31,010 nucleotides of DNA. Source: Bacillota bacterium. Its GTDB lineage: Bacteria > Bacillota > Clostridia > Lachnospirales > Lachnospiraceae. How positions within the stretch are numbered: the first letter of the stretch is position 1; each line of letters begins with the position of its first letter. The position numbers and the translations under genes were made by a program. The DNA is taken from positions 1 to 31,010 of the forward strand of contig JAEYOY010000089.1 of assembly GCA_023411215.1 (NCBI GenBank), given 5' to 3'. The notes under the pieces were generated by a model that saw nothing but the letters and a program-made list of their open reading frames with translations, was not told the origin of the DNA and did not search any database. Positions 1 to 6,736 of the stretch are shown here, one piece after another.

Positions 1-42
1 AAACTTTCGAGTACTTCTTCGGCTTTTAATAAAATCCAACAT
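1..42 (-). CDS. Nitroreductase-like protein, N-terminus only (cut by window edge)
   Basis: Fourteen codons are visible, reading MLDFIKSRRSTRKF. This is the usual opening of small FMN-dependent nitroreductases, where the S/R-R-S-x-R-K-F segment contacts the flavin phosphate. The ATG lies 4 nt after the stop of the dehydrogenase gene, with a GAGGA-type ribosome site inside the end of that gene, so the two are probably co-transcribed. Only the start is present, so the family call rests on this short motif and the real enzyme substrate cannot be judged. Confidence 0.5.
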   Translation of the reverse strand, partial: MLDFIKSRRSTRKF

Positions 43-46
43 ATGT

Positions 47-754
47 TTATTCCTCATATTTCCAACCATGCTCACCATGATAAATCATCTGTTTTGTCAT
101 TCCACCATCAATGCAAATATTCTCTCCTGAGATGAAGCCTGACTTATCAGAGCAAAGAAAAAGAATCATATTAGCAATATCCATTGTATTGCCTACTCTA
201 CCCACAAGTTGCTGACTAGCATCTGGTCCTTCATATGCAGCATCTCCCGTCTCAATCCATCCAGGAGAAATAGAATTAACTCTAACCTTTCCGGCCATGC
301 TAACAGCAAGTGCGTGTGTAAGAGCCGCAATTCCTCCTTTGGCAGCTGTATAGCTCTCAGTCTGAGGCTGACTCATTCTGTCTCTTGAAGAAGACATATT
401 AATTATGCAGGCACCATCCGCAAAATGTTCCATAAATAATTTTGAAAGATAAAATGGAGCTGTCACTCCAACAGCCATAGCATATTCAAACTCTTCATAT
501 GAACATTCACCTATACCACGCATAATCGGGAGGGCATTATTAATAAGGTAATCAATATGACCATGCTTATCGATTACATATTCTGCAAAAGCTTCAAGCA
601 CATCCTTTTTACTGATATCTCCAACATAATGATCTCCAGCAGCAGTATCAATTACCTCTACAATTGCGCCCCCTGACTCAAAGGCTTCTTTTGTAGTTTT
701 ACCAATACCATGTGCTCCACCTGTAATTACCACGACCTTATCTTTAAACTGCAT
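47..754 (-). CDS. Short-chain dehydrogenase/reductase (SDR)
   Basis: A 235-residue classical SDR, the normal size for the family. It has the Rossmann dinucleotide motif TGGAHGIG (residues 11-18), the NNA motif near residue 72, the catalytic S-x(n)-Y-x-x-x-K (SYTAAKGG, about residue 135), the PGWI loop after it and an IDGG C-terminal signature. It should be an NAD(P)H-dependent oxidoreductase on an alcohol or carbonyl; the substrate is not readable from sequence. An ideal AAAGGAGG site sits 6 nt before the ATG and overlaps the last codons of the upstream acetyltransferase remnant. The nitroreductase-like gene follows by 4 nt, so this was a small redox operon. Confidence 0.9.
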   Translation of the reverse strand: MQFKDKVVVITGGAHGIGKTTKEAFESGGAIVEVIDTAAGDHYVGDISKKDVLEAFAEYVIDKHGHIDYLINNALPIMRGIGECSYEEFEYAMAVGVTAPFYLSKLFMEHFADGACIINMSSSRDRMSQPQTESYTAAKGGIAALTHALAVSMAGKVRVNSISPGWIETGDAAYEGPDASQQLVGRVGNTMDIANMILFLCSDKSGFISGENICIDGGMTKQMIYHGEHGWKYEE

Positions 755-757
755 AAT

Positions 758-1053
758 TCACCTCCTTTTATTTAGTAAATCCAATTCAAAACCGTAATGT
801 TCAATTCCATCCTCTTGATAGATATCAGTGACAATTTGAAAACCAAGACTCTGATAGAAATCCTTTAGATATGCTTGTCCGGATATTCTTATCCTTTCTG
901 CCTTGAATTCGTTCCATATAATTCCAATAACCTCAAGCATCATCTTTCTGGCAACGCATTTCTTCTGTGGCTTTCTTTAATAAGTCTGCCAATCGATGGT
1001 ATCTCATAAGAGATTTCTGCTGGAATTACTCTTAGAGCAGGTCTTTCCATCAT
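758..1053 (-). pseudogene. Broken ElaA-type GNAT acetyltransferase
   Basis: The intact 61-residue C-terminal part (758-943) ends with the ElaA-like stretch ISGQAYLKDFYQSLGF followed by an EDGIEH motif. In the next frame upstream (about 943-1053) a second segment reads LRVIPAEISYEIPSIGRLIKE up to an RR motif, which is the preceding beta strand and acetyl-CoA loop of the same fold. The two frames join if one base is restored near 951-953, giving ALARKMMLEV. The N-terminal half of the family is absent: the upstream frame hits a stop near 1065. So the gene is 5'-truncated and frameshifted. The frameshift alone could be a sequencing error, but the missing N-terminus could not. Confidence 0.65.
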
Positions 1054-1160
1054 CGATATCTTAATTATAAGCTAAACCATGTATACTATCAATCCAAGTT
1101 AATCCAAATCTATGTATTAATTATTCAATTATTTCGATAGGAGCTCTTTCCTAGAACAAT

Positions 1161-1277
1161 GTGTCAGCTTGCTGACACTTCGCGCCTGAGCGATGTGAAG
1201 CAACAAATAACTTTCCGCGAATCCTGCACGGAGCGGTTTTTATTGTATAGGACGAACTTTCCTATACAATAAAAACC
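1161..1277. repeat. Intergenic palindromic unit with two perfect inverted repeats
   Basis: GTGTCAGC / GCTGACAC (1161-1168 and 1171-1178) is a perfect 8-bp hairpin. A 17-bp perfect inverted repeat follows at 1235-1251 and 1261-1277 with a 9-base loop. The segment between is GC-richer than its surroundings. The layout resembles a dispersed palindromic element rather than a simple terminator. No ORF is present in 1054-1347. Whether it recurs elsewhere in the genome cannot be seen here. Confidence 0.45.
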
Positions 1278-1303
1278 ACCTCCTAAGTTTCTTTAGAAAG
1301 TGG
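1271..1303 (-). terminator. Intrinsic terminator of greA-lysS
   Basis: On the minus strand a stem CCACTTTCTAAAG pairs imperfectly with CTTAGGAGGTGG and is followed by TTTTTATT. It lies 45 nt past the lysS stop. Its distal arm shares two bases with the 17-bp inverted repeat at 1235-1277, so the two structures cannot both fully form. Confidence 0.6.
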
Positions 1304-1347
1304 CTTCAAAAAGGCCTATGCCTATTTATTTAATTTTGGCTTAAGAT

Positions 1348-3273
1348 TTAGTATAGCTTTGCACCAGCAGGAATGTGGTCATCTACCATAAGAAGATGAA
1401 GCTTTTCTACTCCCTCTTCCTCGTATACTGCTGAAAGTAGCATGCCGTAGGAATTAGTTCCCATCATTTCTCTTGGTGGAAGATTGGTGATCGCAATCAA
1501 AGTCTTACCAACTAACTCTTCTGGCTCGTAATAAGCGTGAATTCCACTTAAAATAGTACGTTCTTTGCCTGTTCCGTCATCTAATGTGAACTGGAGAAGC
1601 TTCTTGCTCTTAGGAACAGCTACGCATTCCTTAACCTTAACAGCTCTGAAATCAGACTTGCTGAAGGTTTCGAAATCAACCTGCTCCTCAAATAAAGGCT
1701 CAATTTTTACCTTGGAAAAATCAATCTTCTCAACTGGCTTTTCAGGCTTTTCAGCATGCTCTTCAGAGTTAGTAGGCTTCTTATTAAAATCGAGACTCTT
1801 CATCGTCGGGAACAGAAGCACATCCCTAATTGAATAAGAATCAGTCAACAGCATAACAAAGCGGTCAATTCCGATGCCGATTCCACCGGTCGGGGGCATA
1901 CCGTATTCCAGGGCTGTCAAGAAGTCCTCATCTAGCTGGTTTGCTTCTTCATCACCGGCTGCTCTCAGCGCTTCCTGTGCCTCAAAACGACCTCTCTGAT
2001 CCAGAGGATCATTCAACTCGGAAAAGGCATTTGCCATCTCACGTCTTGTAATAAATAACTCAAAACGTTCCGTATAATTCGGATCACTTGGCTTTCTGCT
2101 TGCAAGCGGAGATATATCAACCGGATGTTCTGTAATAAAGGTCGGTTGAACAAGCTGCTCTTCCACATATTCCTCAAAGAACAGATTAATGATATCGCCT
2201 CTCTTGTGTCTTTCCTCAAATTCTATGTGATGCTCTTTCGCTATCGCTTTCGCTGCTGCTTCATCCGGTATCTGATTAAAATCAACATCTGAATATTTCT
2301 TAATCGCTTCAATCATTGTTAGTCGTTCAAAGGGCTTAGATAAATCTATCTCTACACCATCATAAGTAACAGTAGTTGTTCCAAGAACCTTCATCGCTAC
2401 AGTCCGGAAAAGATCTTCAACTAAATCCATCATACCGTAGTAATCAGTATAGGCCTGATATAACTCCAACAATGTGAATTCAGGATTATGTCTTACGGAT
2501 AATCCCTCATTACGGAATACTCTACCAATCTCATATACTCGCTCCAAGCCACCTACAATCAAACGCTTTAAGTATAATTCCAGGGAAATTCTTAAATGAA
2601 GATCCTCGTCTAATGCGTTATGATGTGTATTAAAGGGCTTCGCAGATGCACCACCGGCATTGGGAACCAGCACAGGTGTCTCAACTTCAATAAATTCTTT
2701 GCCATCTAAATAATTACGAATTTCTTTGATAATATGGGAACGCTTAATAAAGGTGTCACGAACTTCAGGATTAACGATTAAATCGATGTATCTTTGTCTG
2801 TATCTGGTATCTGTATCCTTCAGTCCATGGAATTTCTCAGGTAAAATCTGAAGACTCTTGGTTAATAAAACAATTTTTTGTACTTTTACCGATACTTCTC
2901 CTGTATGAGTTTTGAAAACTTCTCCCAAGACACCAACGATATCACCAATGTCGTACTTCTTAAACTCAGCGTATGGCTCTTCACCAATCTCATCTCTTTT
3001 TACATAAACCTGAATATCACCCTGGATATCTCTGATATTGCAAAAAGAAGCCTTTCCCATGATTCGTTTCGACATCATACGCCCAGCAATAGAAACGACT
3101 TTACCTTCAAAATCCTCAAAATTATTAATGATATCGCCGGAATGATTGGTTACATCATACTTCATAGTCTGGAAAGGGTCCTTACCGCTTTCCTGAAGCT
3201 CTGCCAGCTTTGTTCTCTTTATCTTCAATAATTCATTAATATCCTGATCTGTTTGAACTCTTTCATCAGCCAT
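1348..3273 (-). CDS. lysS: Lysyl-tRNA synthetase, class II, with fused C-terminal tRNA-binding domain
   Basis: Charges tRNA-Lys with lysine using ATP. The N-terminal OB-fold anticodon domain spans about residues 58-140. Class II motif 2 is at about 246-270 (GRVFRNEGLS then RHNPEF) and motif 3 at 463-480 (GGIGIGIDRF). The bacterial enzyme normally ends near 495-500; this one continues through a charged, Pro/Glu-rich linker (about 500-520) into a Trbp111/EMAP-II-like OB domain (about 533-641: SDFRAVKV, then the NLPPREMMG and SYGMLLSA motifs), as at the C-terminus of some MetG proteins. The start is the ATG at 3273, because the GTG nine bases upstream is part of the AGAGGTG ribosome site. The product has 641 residues. 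greA lies 90 nt upstream on the same strand. Confidence 0.97.
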   Translation of the reverse strand: MADERVQTDQDINELLKIKRTKLAELQESGKDPFQTMKYDVTNHSGDIINNFEDFEGKVVSIAGRMMSKRIMGKASFCNIRDIQGDIQVYVKRDEIGEEPYAEFKKYDIGDIVGVLGEVFKTHTGEVSVKVQKIVLLTKSLQILPEKFHGLKDTDTRYRQRYIDLIVNPEVRDTFIKRSHIIKEIRNYLDGKEFIEVETPVLVPNAGGASAKPFNTHHNALDEDLHLRISLELYLKRLIVGGLERVYEIGRVFRNEGLSVRHNPEFTLLELYQAYTDYYGMMDLVEDLFRTVAMKVLGTTTVTYDGVEIDLSKPFERLTMIEAIKKYSDVDFNQIPDEAAAKAIAKEHHIEFEERHKRGDIINLFFEEYVEEQLVQPTFITEHPVDISPLASRKPSDPNYTERFELFITRREMANAFSELNDPLDQRGRFEAQEALRAAGDEEANQLDEDFLTALEYGMPPTGGIGIGIDRFVMLLTDSYSIRDVLLFPTMKSLDFNKKPTNSEEHAEKPEKPVEKIDFSKVKIEPLFEEQVDFETFSKSDFRAVKVKECVAVPKSKKLLQFTLDDGTGKERTILSGIHAYYEPEELVGKTLIAITNLPPREMMGTNSYGMLLSAVYEEEGVEKLHLLMVDDHIPAGAKLY

Positions 3274-3363
3274 GAATTTCACCTCTTATCACAGTAAACG
3301 TACTTTCTAAATCTTATCACATGTAAATCGATTTGCTTAGTAAAGAGCGCTTACTCTATCTAA

Positions 3364-3846
3364 TTAATTTGATTTATCTATCTTCAATATCTTATACTGC
3401 ATGGTTCCTACATGAGCAACTACATTAACAATATCGCCAACCTTTGCGCCAATTAATGCCTGACCCAAGGGAGATTCATTTGAAATTTTACCTCTTAAGC
3501 TGTTGGCTTCGGTGGATCCGACGAGTTTATATTCCAACTCCTCATTATACTCCATGTCTAAGATTCTAACCTTGCATCCTATATTAATTGCATTAATATC
3601 AACTTCATCTTCTACGACTACTTCAGCATTCTTGAGAATCTTATCAATTTCTTCAATTCTAGCTTCAATATCTCTCTGCTCATCCTTTGCAGCATCATAT
3701 TCTGCGTTCTCCGAAAGATCCCCCTGCTCTCTTGCTTCCTTAATCTTCTGGGAAACAAGTTTTCTTTGGTTCACTTTCAGATCATGAAGTTCGTCTTCCA
3801 GCTGTCTTAATCCCTCATAAGTCAATATGTTCTTTTTTTCTACCAT
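3364..3846 (-). CDS. greA: Transcription elongation factor GreA
   Basis: Binds the RNA polymerase secondary channel and stimulates cleavage of backtracked RNA. The N-terminal coiled coil (about residues 5-75) carries the tip motif with acidic residues (EAREQGDLSENAEYDAAKDE), which positions magnesium. The C-terminal FKBP-like domain includes SPLGQALIG and ends in YKILKI. I choose the ATG at 3846, giving 160 residues, the usual size: the in-frame ATG at 3864 directly overlaps the GGAGGAAGGG ribosome site. A consensus promoter lies upstream and lysS follows after 90 nt; greA next to lysS is common in Firmicutes. Confidence 0.97.
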   Translation of the reverse strand: MVEKKNILTYEGLRQLEDELHDLKVNQRKLVSQKIKEAREQGDLSENAEYDAAKDEQRDIEARIEEIDKILKNAEVVVEDEVDINAINIGCKVRILDMEYNEELEYKLVGSTEANSLRGKISNESPLGQALIGAKVGDIVNVVAHVGTMQYKILKIDKSN

Positions 3847-3898
3847 AAAACACCCTTCCTCCATATTGCTTTTTTACAACATTCAATACATTCAAAGT

Positions 3899-3927
3899 AT
3901 TATATCGTATCAATTGTACATTGTCAA
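3899..3927 (-). promoter_or_regulatory. Sigma-A promoter of greA-lysS
   Basis: On the minus strand TTGACA and TATAAT are both perfect consensus and separated by exactly 17 bp. The -10 box ends 52 nt before the chosen greA start. Confidence 0.85.
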
Positions 3928-4184
3928 CCTTAATCCCTCACCAAACATTCCAGCACTTTTCACTGGTTTCTTAGTTGCGCTAACCAATCAAAATCCTATG
4001 GTTTTTTGATGGTACTTAATCGTTACCATGAAAGCTACACTATATCTTATCTTCAATGTAAGTAAATTATTCTATTGTTTTGTGAATATTACCTGTGAGT
4101 ACTTTTATTAAGCCAATTAAAAGTTTCTCACATAACTTAGCTGTTGAAGGTTGATATCATTTCATTATATCGACTATTACCGAA
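3928..4184. other. Gene-free interval between lysA and greA
   Basis: No credible ORF. The clearest structure is an imperfect stem at 4095-4131: GTGAG-ACTTTTA pairs with TAAAAGT-CTCAC around a 10-base loop. A weaker ATCAAAA / TTTTGAT pair lies near 4000. Neither has a clear T-run on the minus strand, so how lysA transcription ends is uncertain. Confidence 0.35.
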
Positions 4185-5447
4185 TTATTCTATACCCTTA
4201 AAAATATCCGTAAAATCAAAGGTCGCAAAATAATCCTTCGGAGTCTCTGCTCTGCGTATCAGCTGAACCTGGTTATCTTCTTTCAGCAAAAGCTCCGCAG
4301 ATTTTAATTTACCGTTATAATTATAACCCATTGCATATCCATGAGCACCTGTGTCATGTATTACAAGGTAATCACCGATATCAATCTTTGGCAGCATACG
4401 ATCAATCGCAAATTTATCGTTATTTTCACAGAGTGAACCGGTAATATCATACTTGTGGTCGCATGGCTCATTCTCTTTACCCATAACAGTAATGTGATGA
4501 TAAGCTCCATACATAGCCGGTCTCATCAGATCTACAGCACAAGCGTCCAGACCAATATATTCTTTATAAATATGCTTCTCATGAAGCGCTTTTGCTACCA
4601 AATGACCGAACGGCGCCAGCATATAGCGTCCGAGCTCTGTATAGATGGCAACATCTCCCATTCCTGCCGGAACCAGAATTTCTTCGAAGGCCTTGCGTAC
4701 ACCTTCGCCGATTTCCATGATATCATTTGCTTTTCCGTGAGGCTTATAAGGAATTCCTACTCCACCCGAAAGATTAATAAATTTAATTTGAACACCGGTC
4801 TTATCTCGAAGCTCCACTGCCAGTTCAAATAAAATACCCGCTAGTGTAGGATAATATTCATTGGTTGCAGTGTTACTTGCTAAGAAGGAGTGGATACCAA
4901 ACTGCTTCGCTCCTTTTTCCTTCAATAGCTTAAAGCCGTCAATCAATTGTTCCTTCGTGAAACCATATTTTGCATCTCCCGGATTGTCCATAATACCATT
5001 CGCCGTCTTAAATACTCCACCTGGATTATAACGGCAGCAGATGGTCTCCGGAATCCCAACTATTTTGTCGAGAAATTCAATATGGGTATAGTCATCCAGA
5101 TTAATGATAGCCTTCAGCTCAGCTGCTTTTTCAAATTCCTCCGCTGGAGTTGCATTCGAGGAGAACATAATATCCTCTCCCTTACAATTCAATGCCTCAG
5201 CCATCATGAGTTCCGTCATAGAGGAACAGTCCACACCGCAGCCTTCCTCTTTTAATATATTGATAATATAGGGATTTGGTGTCGCTTTGACTGCAAAATA
5301 TTCCCTAAAACCTTTGTTCCATGCGAATGCTTTGTTTAGCCTTCTGGCATTTTCACGAATACCTTTTTCATCATAAATATGAAAGGGGGTCGGGTATGTC
5401 TTTGCTATTTCCTGCAATTGTTCTAAAGTAACAAATGGTTTTTTCAT
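4185..5447 (-). CDS. lysA: Diaminopimelate decarboxylase
   Basis: PLP-dependent fold III decarboxylase converting meso-diaminopimelate to lysine, the last step of lysine synthesis. The Schiff-base lysine is K54 in YFAVKATPNP. The phosphate-binding glycines are at SGGVG (226-230), and an ELGRYM motif (270-275) stands where EPGR is usual. The active-site cysteine is in GSLCENND (C339), and the tail carries the DTGAHGY (364-370) and YNYNG motifs. At 420 residues it fits the family. The CENND and ELGR variants mark a divergent branch and related carboxynorspermidine decarboxylase is an alternative, though the tail favours LysA. AGGAGG lies 6 nt before the ATG. The PHP gene is 20 nt upstream on the same strand. 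Confidence 0.85.
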   Translation of the reverse strand: MKKPFVTLEQLQEIAKTYPTPFHIYDEKGIRENARRLNKAFAWNKGFREYFAVKATPNPYIINILKEEGCGVDCSSMTELMMAEALNCKGEDIMFSSNATPAEEFEKAAELKAIINLDDYTHIEFLDKIVGIPETICCRYNPGGVFKTANGIMDNPGDAKYGFTKEQLIDGFKLLKEKGAKQFGIHSFLASNTATNEYYPTLAGILFELAVELRDKTGVQIKFINLSGGVGIPYKPHGKANDIMEIGEGVRKAFEEILVPAGMGDVAIYTELGRYMLAPFGHLVAKALHEKHIYKEYIGLDACAVDLMRPAMYGAYHHITVMGKENEPCDHKYDITGSLCENNDKFAIDRMLPKIDIGDYLVIHDTGAHGYAMGYNYNGKLKSAELLLKEDNQVQLIRRAETPKDYFATFDFTDIFKGIE

Positions 5448-5467
5448 CGGGAACCTCCTACTTTCTT

Positions 5468-6157
5468 TTATTTTAGAATTTGTTTGGGATTAATCAGTTC
5501 GTACTTACCTGCTCTGATCATATCGATAAAATCTTTGATATTCTCAGCCTTCCTTTTAAAAGCGATTCCACTTCGGTAATTTTCTATTCCATGTGCATCA
5601 CTTCCAGCAATAATCGGCAGTTTATGCTTTTTTGCATAAGCCATAGCCTGCCTATCAAACTCATCATTACGATTACCTACATTGATTCCTTCAACAGCAT
5701 CTACGCAGGAAGGATACAGTCGAATCTCTTCAATATATGCACGCTTTCGGAAGGGATGGGCATGAACCACATACCCGCCAGCCTCGTGAATCTGTTTGTA
5801 TTGTTCTTCCACCGACCAATCCATGATCTGCGGATGCTTCATAAGCCATTCCTTATCCAAACCGTAAATCAGGAACTCAGTGGCTCTGAAATTAGCCTCC
5901 CATCCAAAGAATACGGATAAGCCAAGCTTATCTCCTTCTGCCTTCGCTTCTTCATAGCCCTTACAAAACAAATTAACTCGTTCTTCCCAGGGAAGATCCC
6001 CTGGCACGCAGCTGTTACCGTTAAAGAAGTGGTCTGTTACAACAATACCGCTATAGCCTGCTTCTTTATAAAATCTTACATGCTGAGCACCGCTCAATAT
6101 ACCACAGGCACTCACCTGATTCGTATGTAGATGCGTCTCATATAAAAATAGGCTCAT
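5468..6157 (-). CDS. PHP-domain metal-dependent phosphoesterase
   Basis: A 229-residue stand-alone PHP protein. Metal-binding motifs are in order: HLHT (H9, H11), TDH (D42, H43), an acidic residue in GWEANF (E87), HAHP (H132, H134) and GSDAH (D187, H189). Such proteins hydrolyse small phosphate esters or nucleotides, and some are histidinol-phosphate phosphatases; the substrate is not evident. It is the first gene of a two-gene unit with lysA, 20 nt apart, which may hint at amino-acid metabolism, but that is inference. The AAAGGCG ribosome site is only moderate. Confidence 0.85.
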   Translation of the reverse strand: MSLFLYETHLHTNQVSACGILSGAQHVRFYKEAGYSGIVVTDHFFNGNSCVPGDLPWEERVNLFCKGYEEAKAEGDKLGLSVFFGWEANFRATEFLIYGLDKEWLMKHPQIMDWSVEEQYKQIHEAGGYVVHAHPFRKRAYIEEIRLYPSCVDAVEGINVGNRNDEFDRQAMAYAKKHKLPIIAGSDAHGIENYRSGIAFKRKAENIKDFIDMIRAGKYELINPKQILK

Positions 6158-6195
6158 TATTTTACATCGCCTTTCATCAAAATGTATAAATATAC

Positions 6196-6209
6196 TATCT
6201 AATTAGATA
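6196..6209. promoter_or_regulatory. Perfect 14-bp palindrome, possible operator
   Basis: TATCTAATTAGATA is perfectly symmetric and lies 39 nt before the PHP-lysA operon, among AT-rich promoter-like sequence. It could be a repressor site or chance in AT-rich DNA. Confidence 0.25.
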
Positions 6210-6250
6210 ATCAAATATTTACAATGATAGATATTATCCAGTGTGTCACT

Positions 6251-6291
6251 AAAATTCCCCCTGTCGCTCAGCTTCAAGGGGAGTGAATTTT
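6251..6291. repeat. Long hairpin between divergent operons
   Basis: AAAATTC-CCCCT pairs with AGGGG-(agt)-GAATTTT around a loop. It lies in the divergent region upstream of both PHP and parE, so it ends neither operon. It may be a dispersed palindromic element. The stretch 6292-6505 holds nothing I can identify. Confidence 0.4.
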
Positions 6292-6505
6292 ATATCTGAT
6301 AATTGTTCCCATTATACATCATTCTACGTTTTTTTCAATCACTTTTTTCATTTTCTAATCAACCTTTTAATCCAATACATCGAATTAACTCCATTTCATC
6401 ACTTCACCAGGCTGATTACATTATATATGTACAGCGTAATGCTTGATGAGAAGGCTGTATTATATGACATTTAGGGCTTAGTACGAACGTATGATTGTAA
6501 TACTT

Positions 6506-6535
6506 CTGGAAAATTTGAAATAAATATGTTATACT
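6506..6535 (+). promoter_or_regulatory. Probable parE-parC promoter (extended -10)
   Basis: TGTTATACT at 6527-6535 is an extended -10 (TGN + TATACT). No good -35 hexamer stands at the right distance, as is usual for extended -10 promoters. It would start a leader of about 195 nt before parE. Confidence 0.45.
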
Positions 6536-6555
6536 GTTCCCAAATGAGCATATAA

Positions 6556-6638
6556 GATGAATTGATAAATCAATTCACTAGCCAAGATTTAATTCATGGG
6601 AAACAGGAATTTCTAACAGTAATGAAATCCCTTTTTTT
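6556..6638 (+). terminator. Terminator-like hairpin within the parE leader
   Basis: GGAATTTC (6606-6613) pairs with GAAATCCC (6624-6631), one mismatch, followed by seven Ts (6632-6638). Just upstream GAATTGAT-AA-ATCAATTC (near 6556-6573) forms a perfect 8-bp hairpin, and ATGAATT at its start can instead pair with AATTCAT near 6590. It lies after the probable promoter and about 100 nt before the parE start, so it could attenuate the operon, unless a second promoter lies downstream. Confidence 0.45.
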
Positions 6639-6736
6639 ATGGATAGTTCAGCATGACCAACGAAACCTATGGTAGCACAGGATAAAAAGGTGATGAGATT
6701 AAATTTAAGAATAATTTTTAGAAGGGGTATTACACC

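Noticed and set aside
2878..3231. 117-residue plus-strand frame within lysS
   Set aside because: Antisense shadow of a conserved synthetase gene without its own ribosome site or motifs.
3274..3363. T-box leader or separate promoter for lysS
   Set aside because: No T-box core sequence is present. The gap is 90 nt with only weak promoter-like boxes, and a TGTGATAAGA repeat. Co-transcription with greA explains it well enough.
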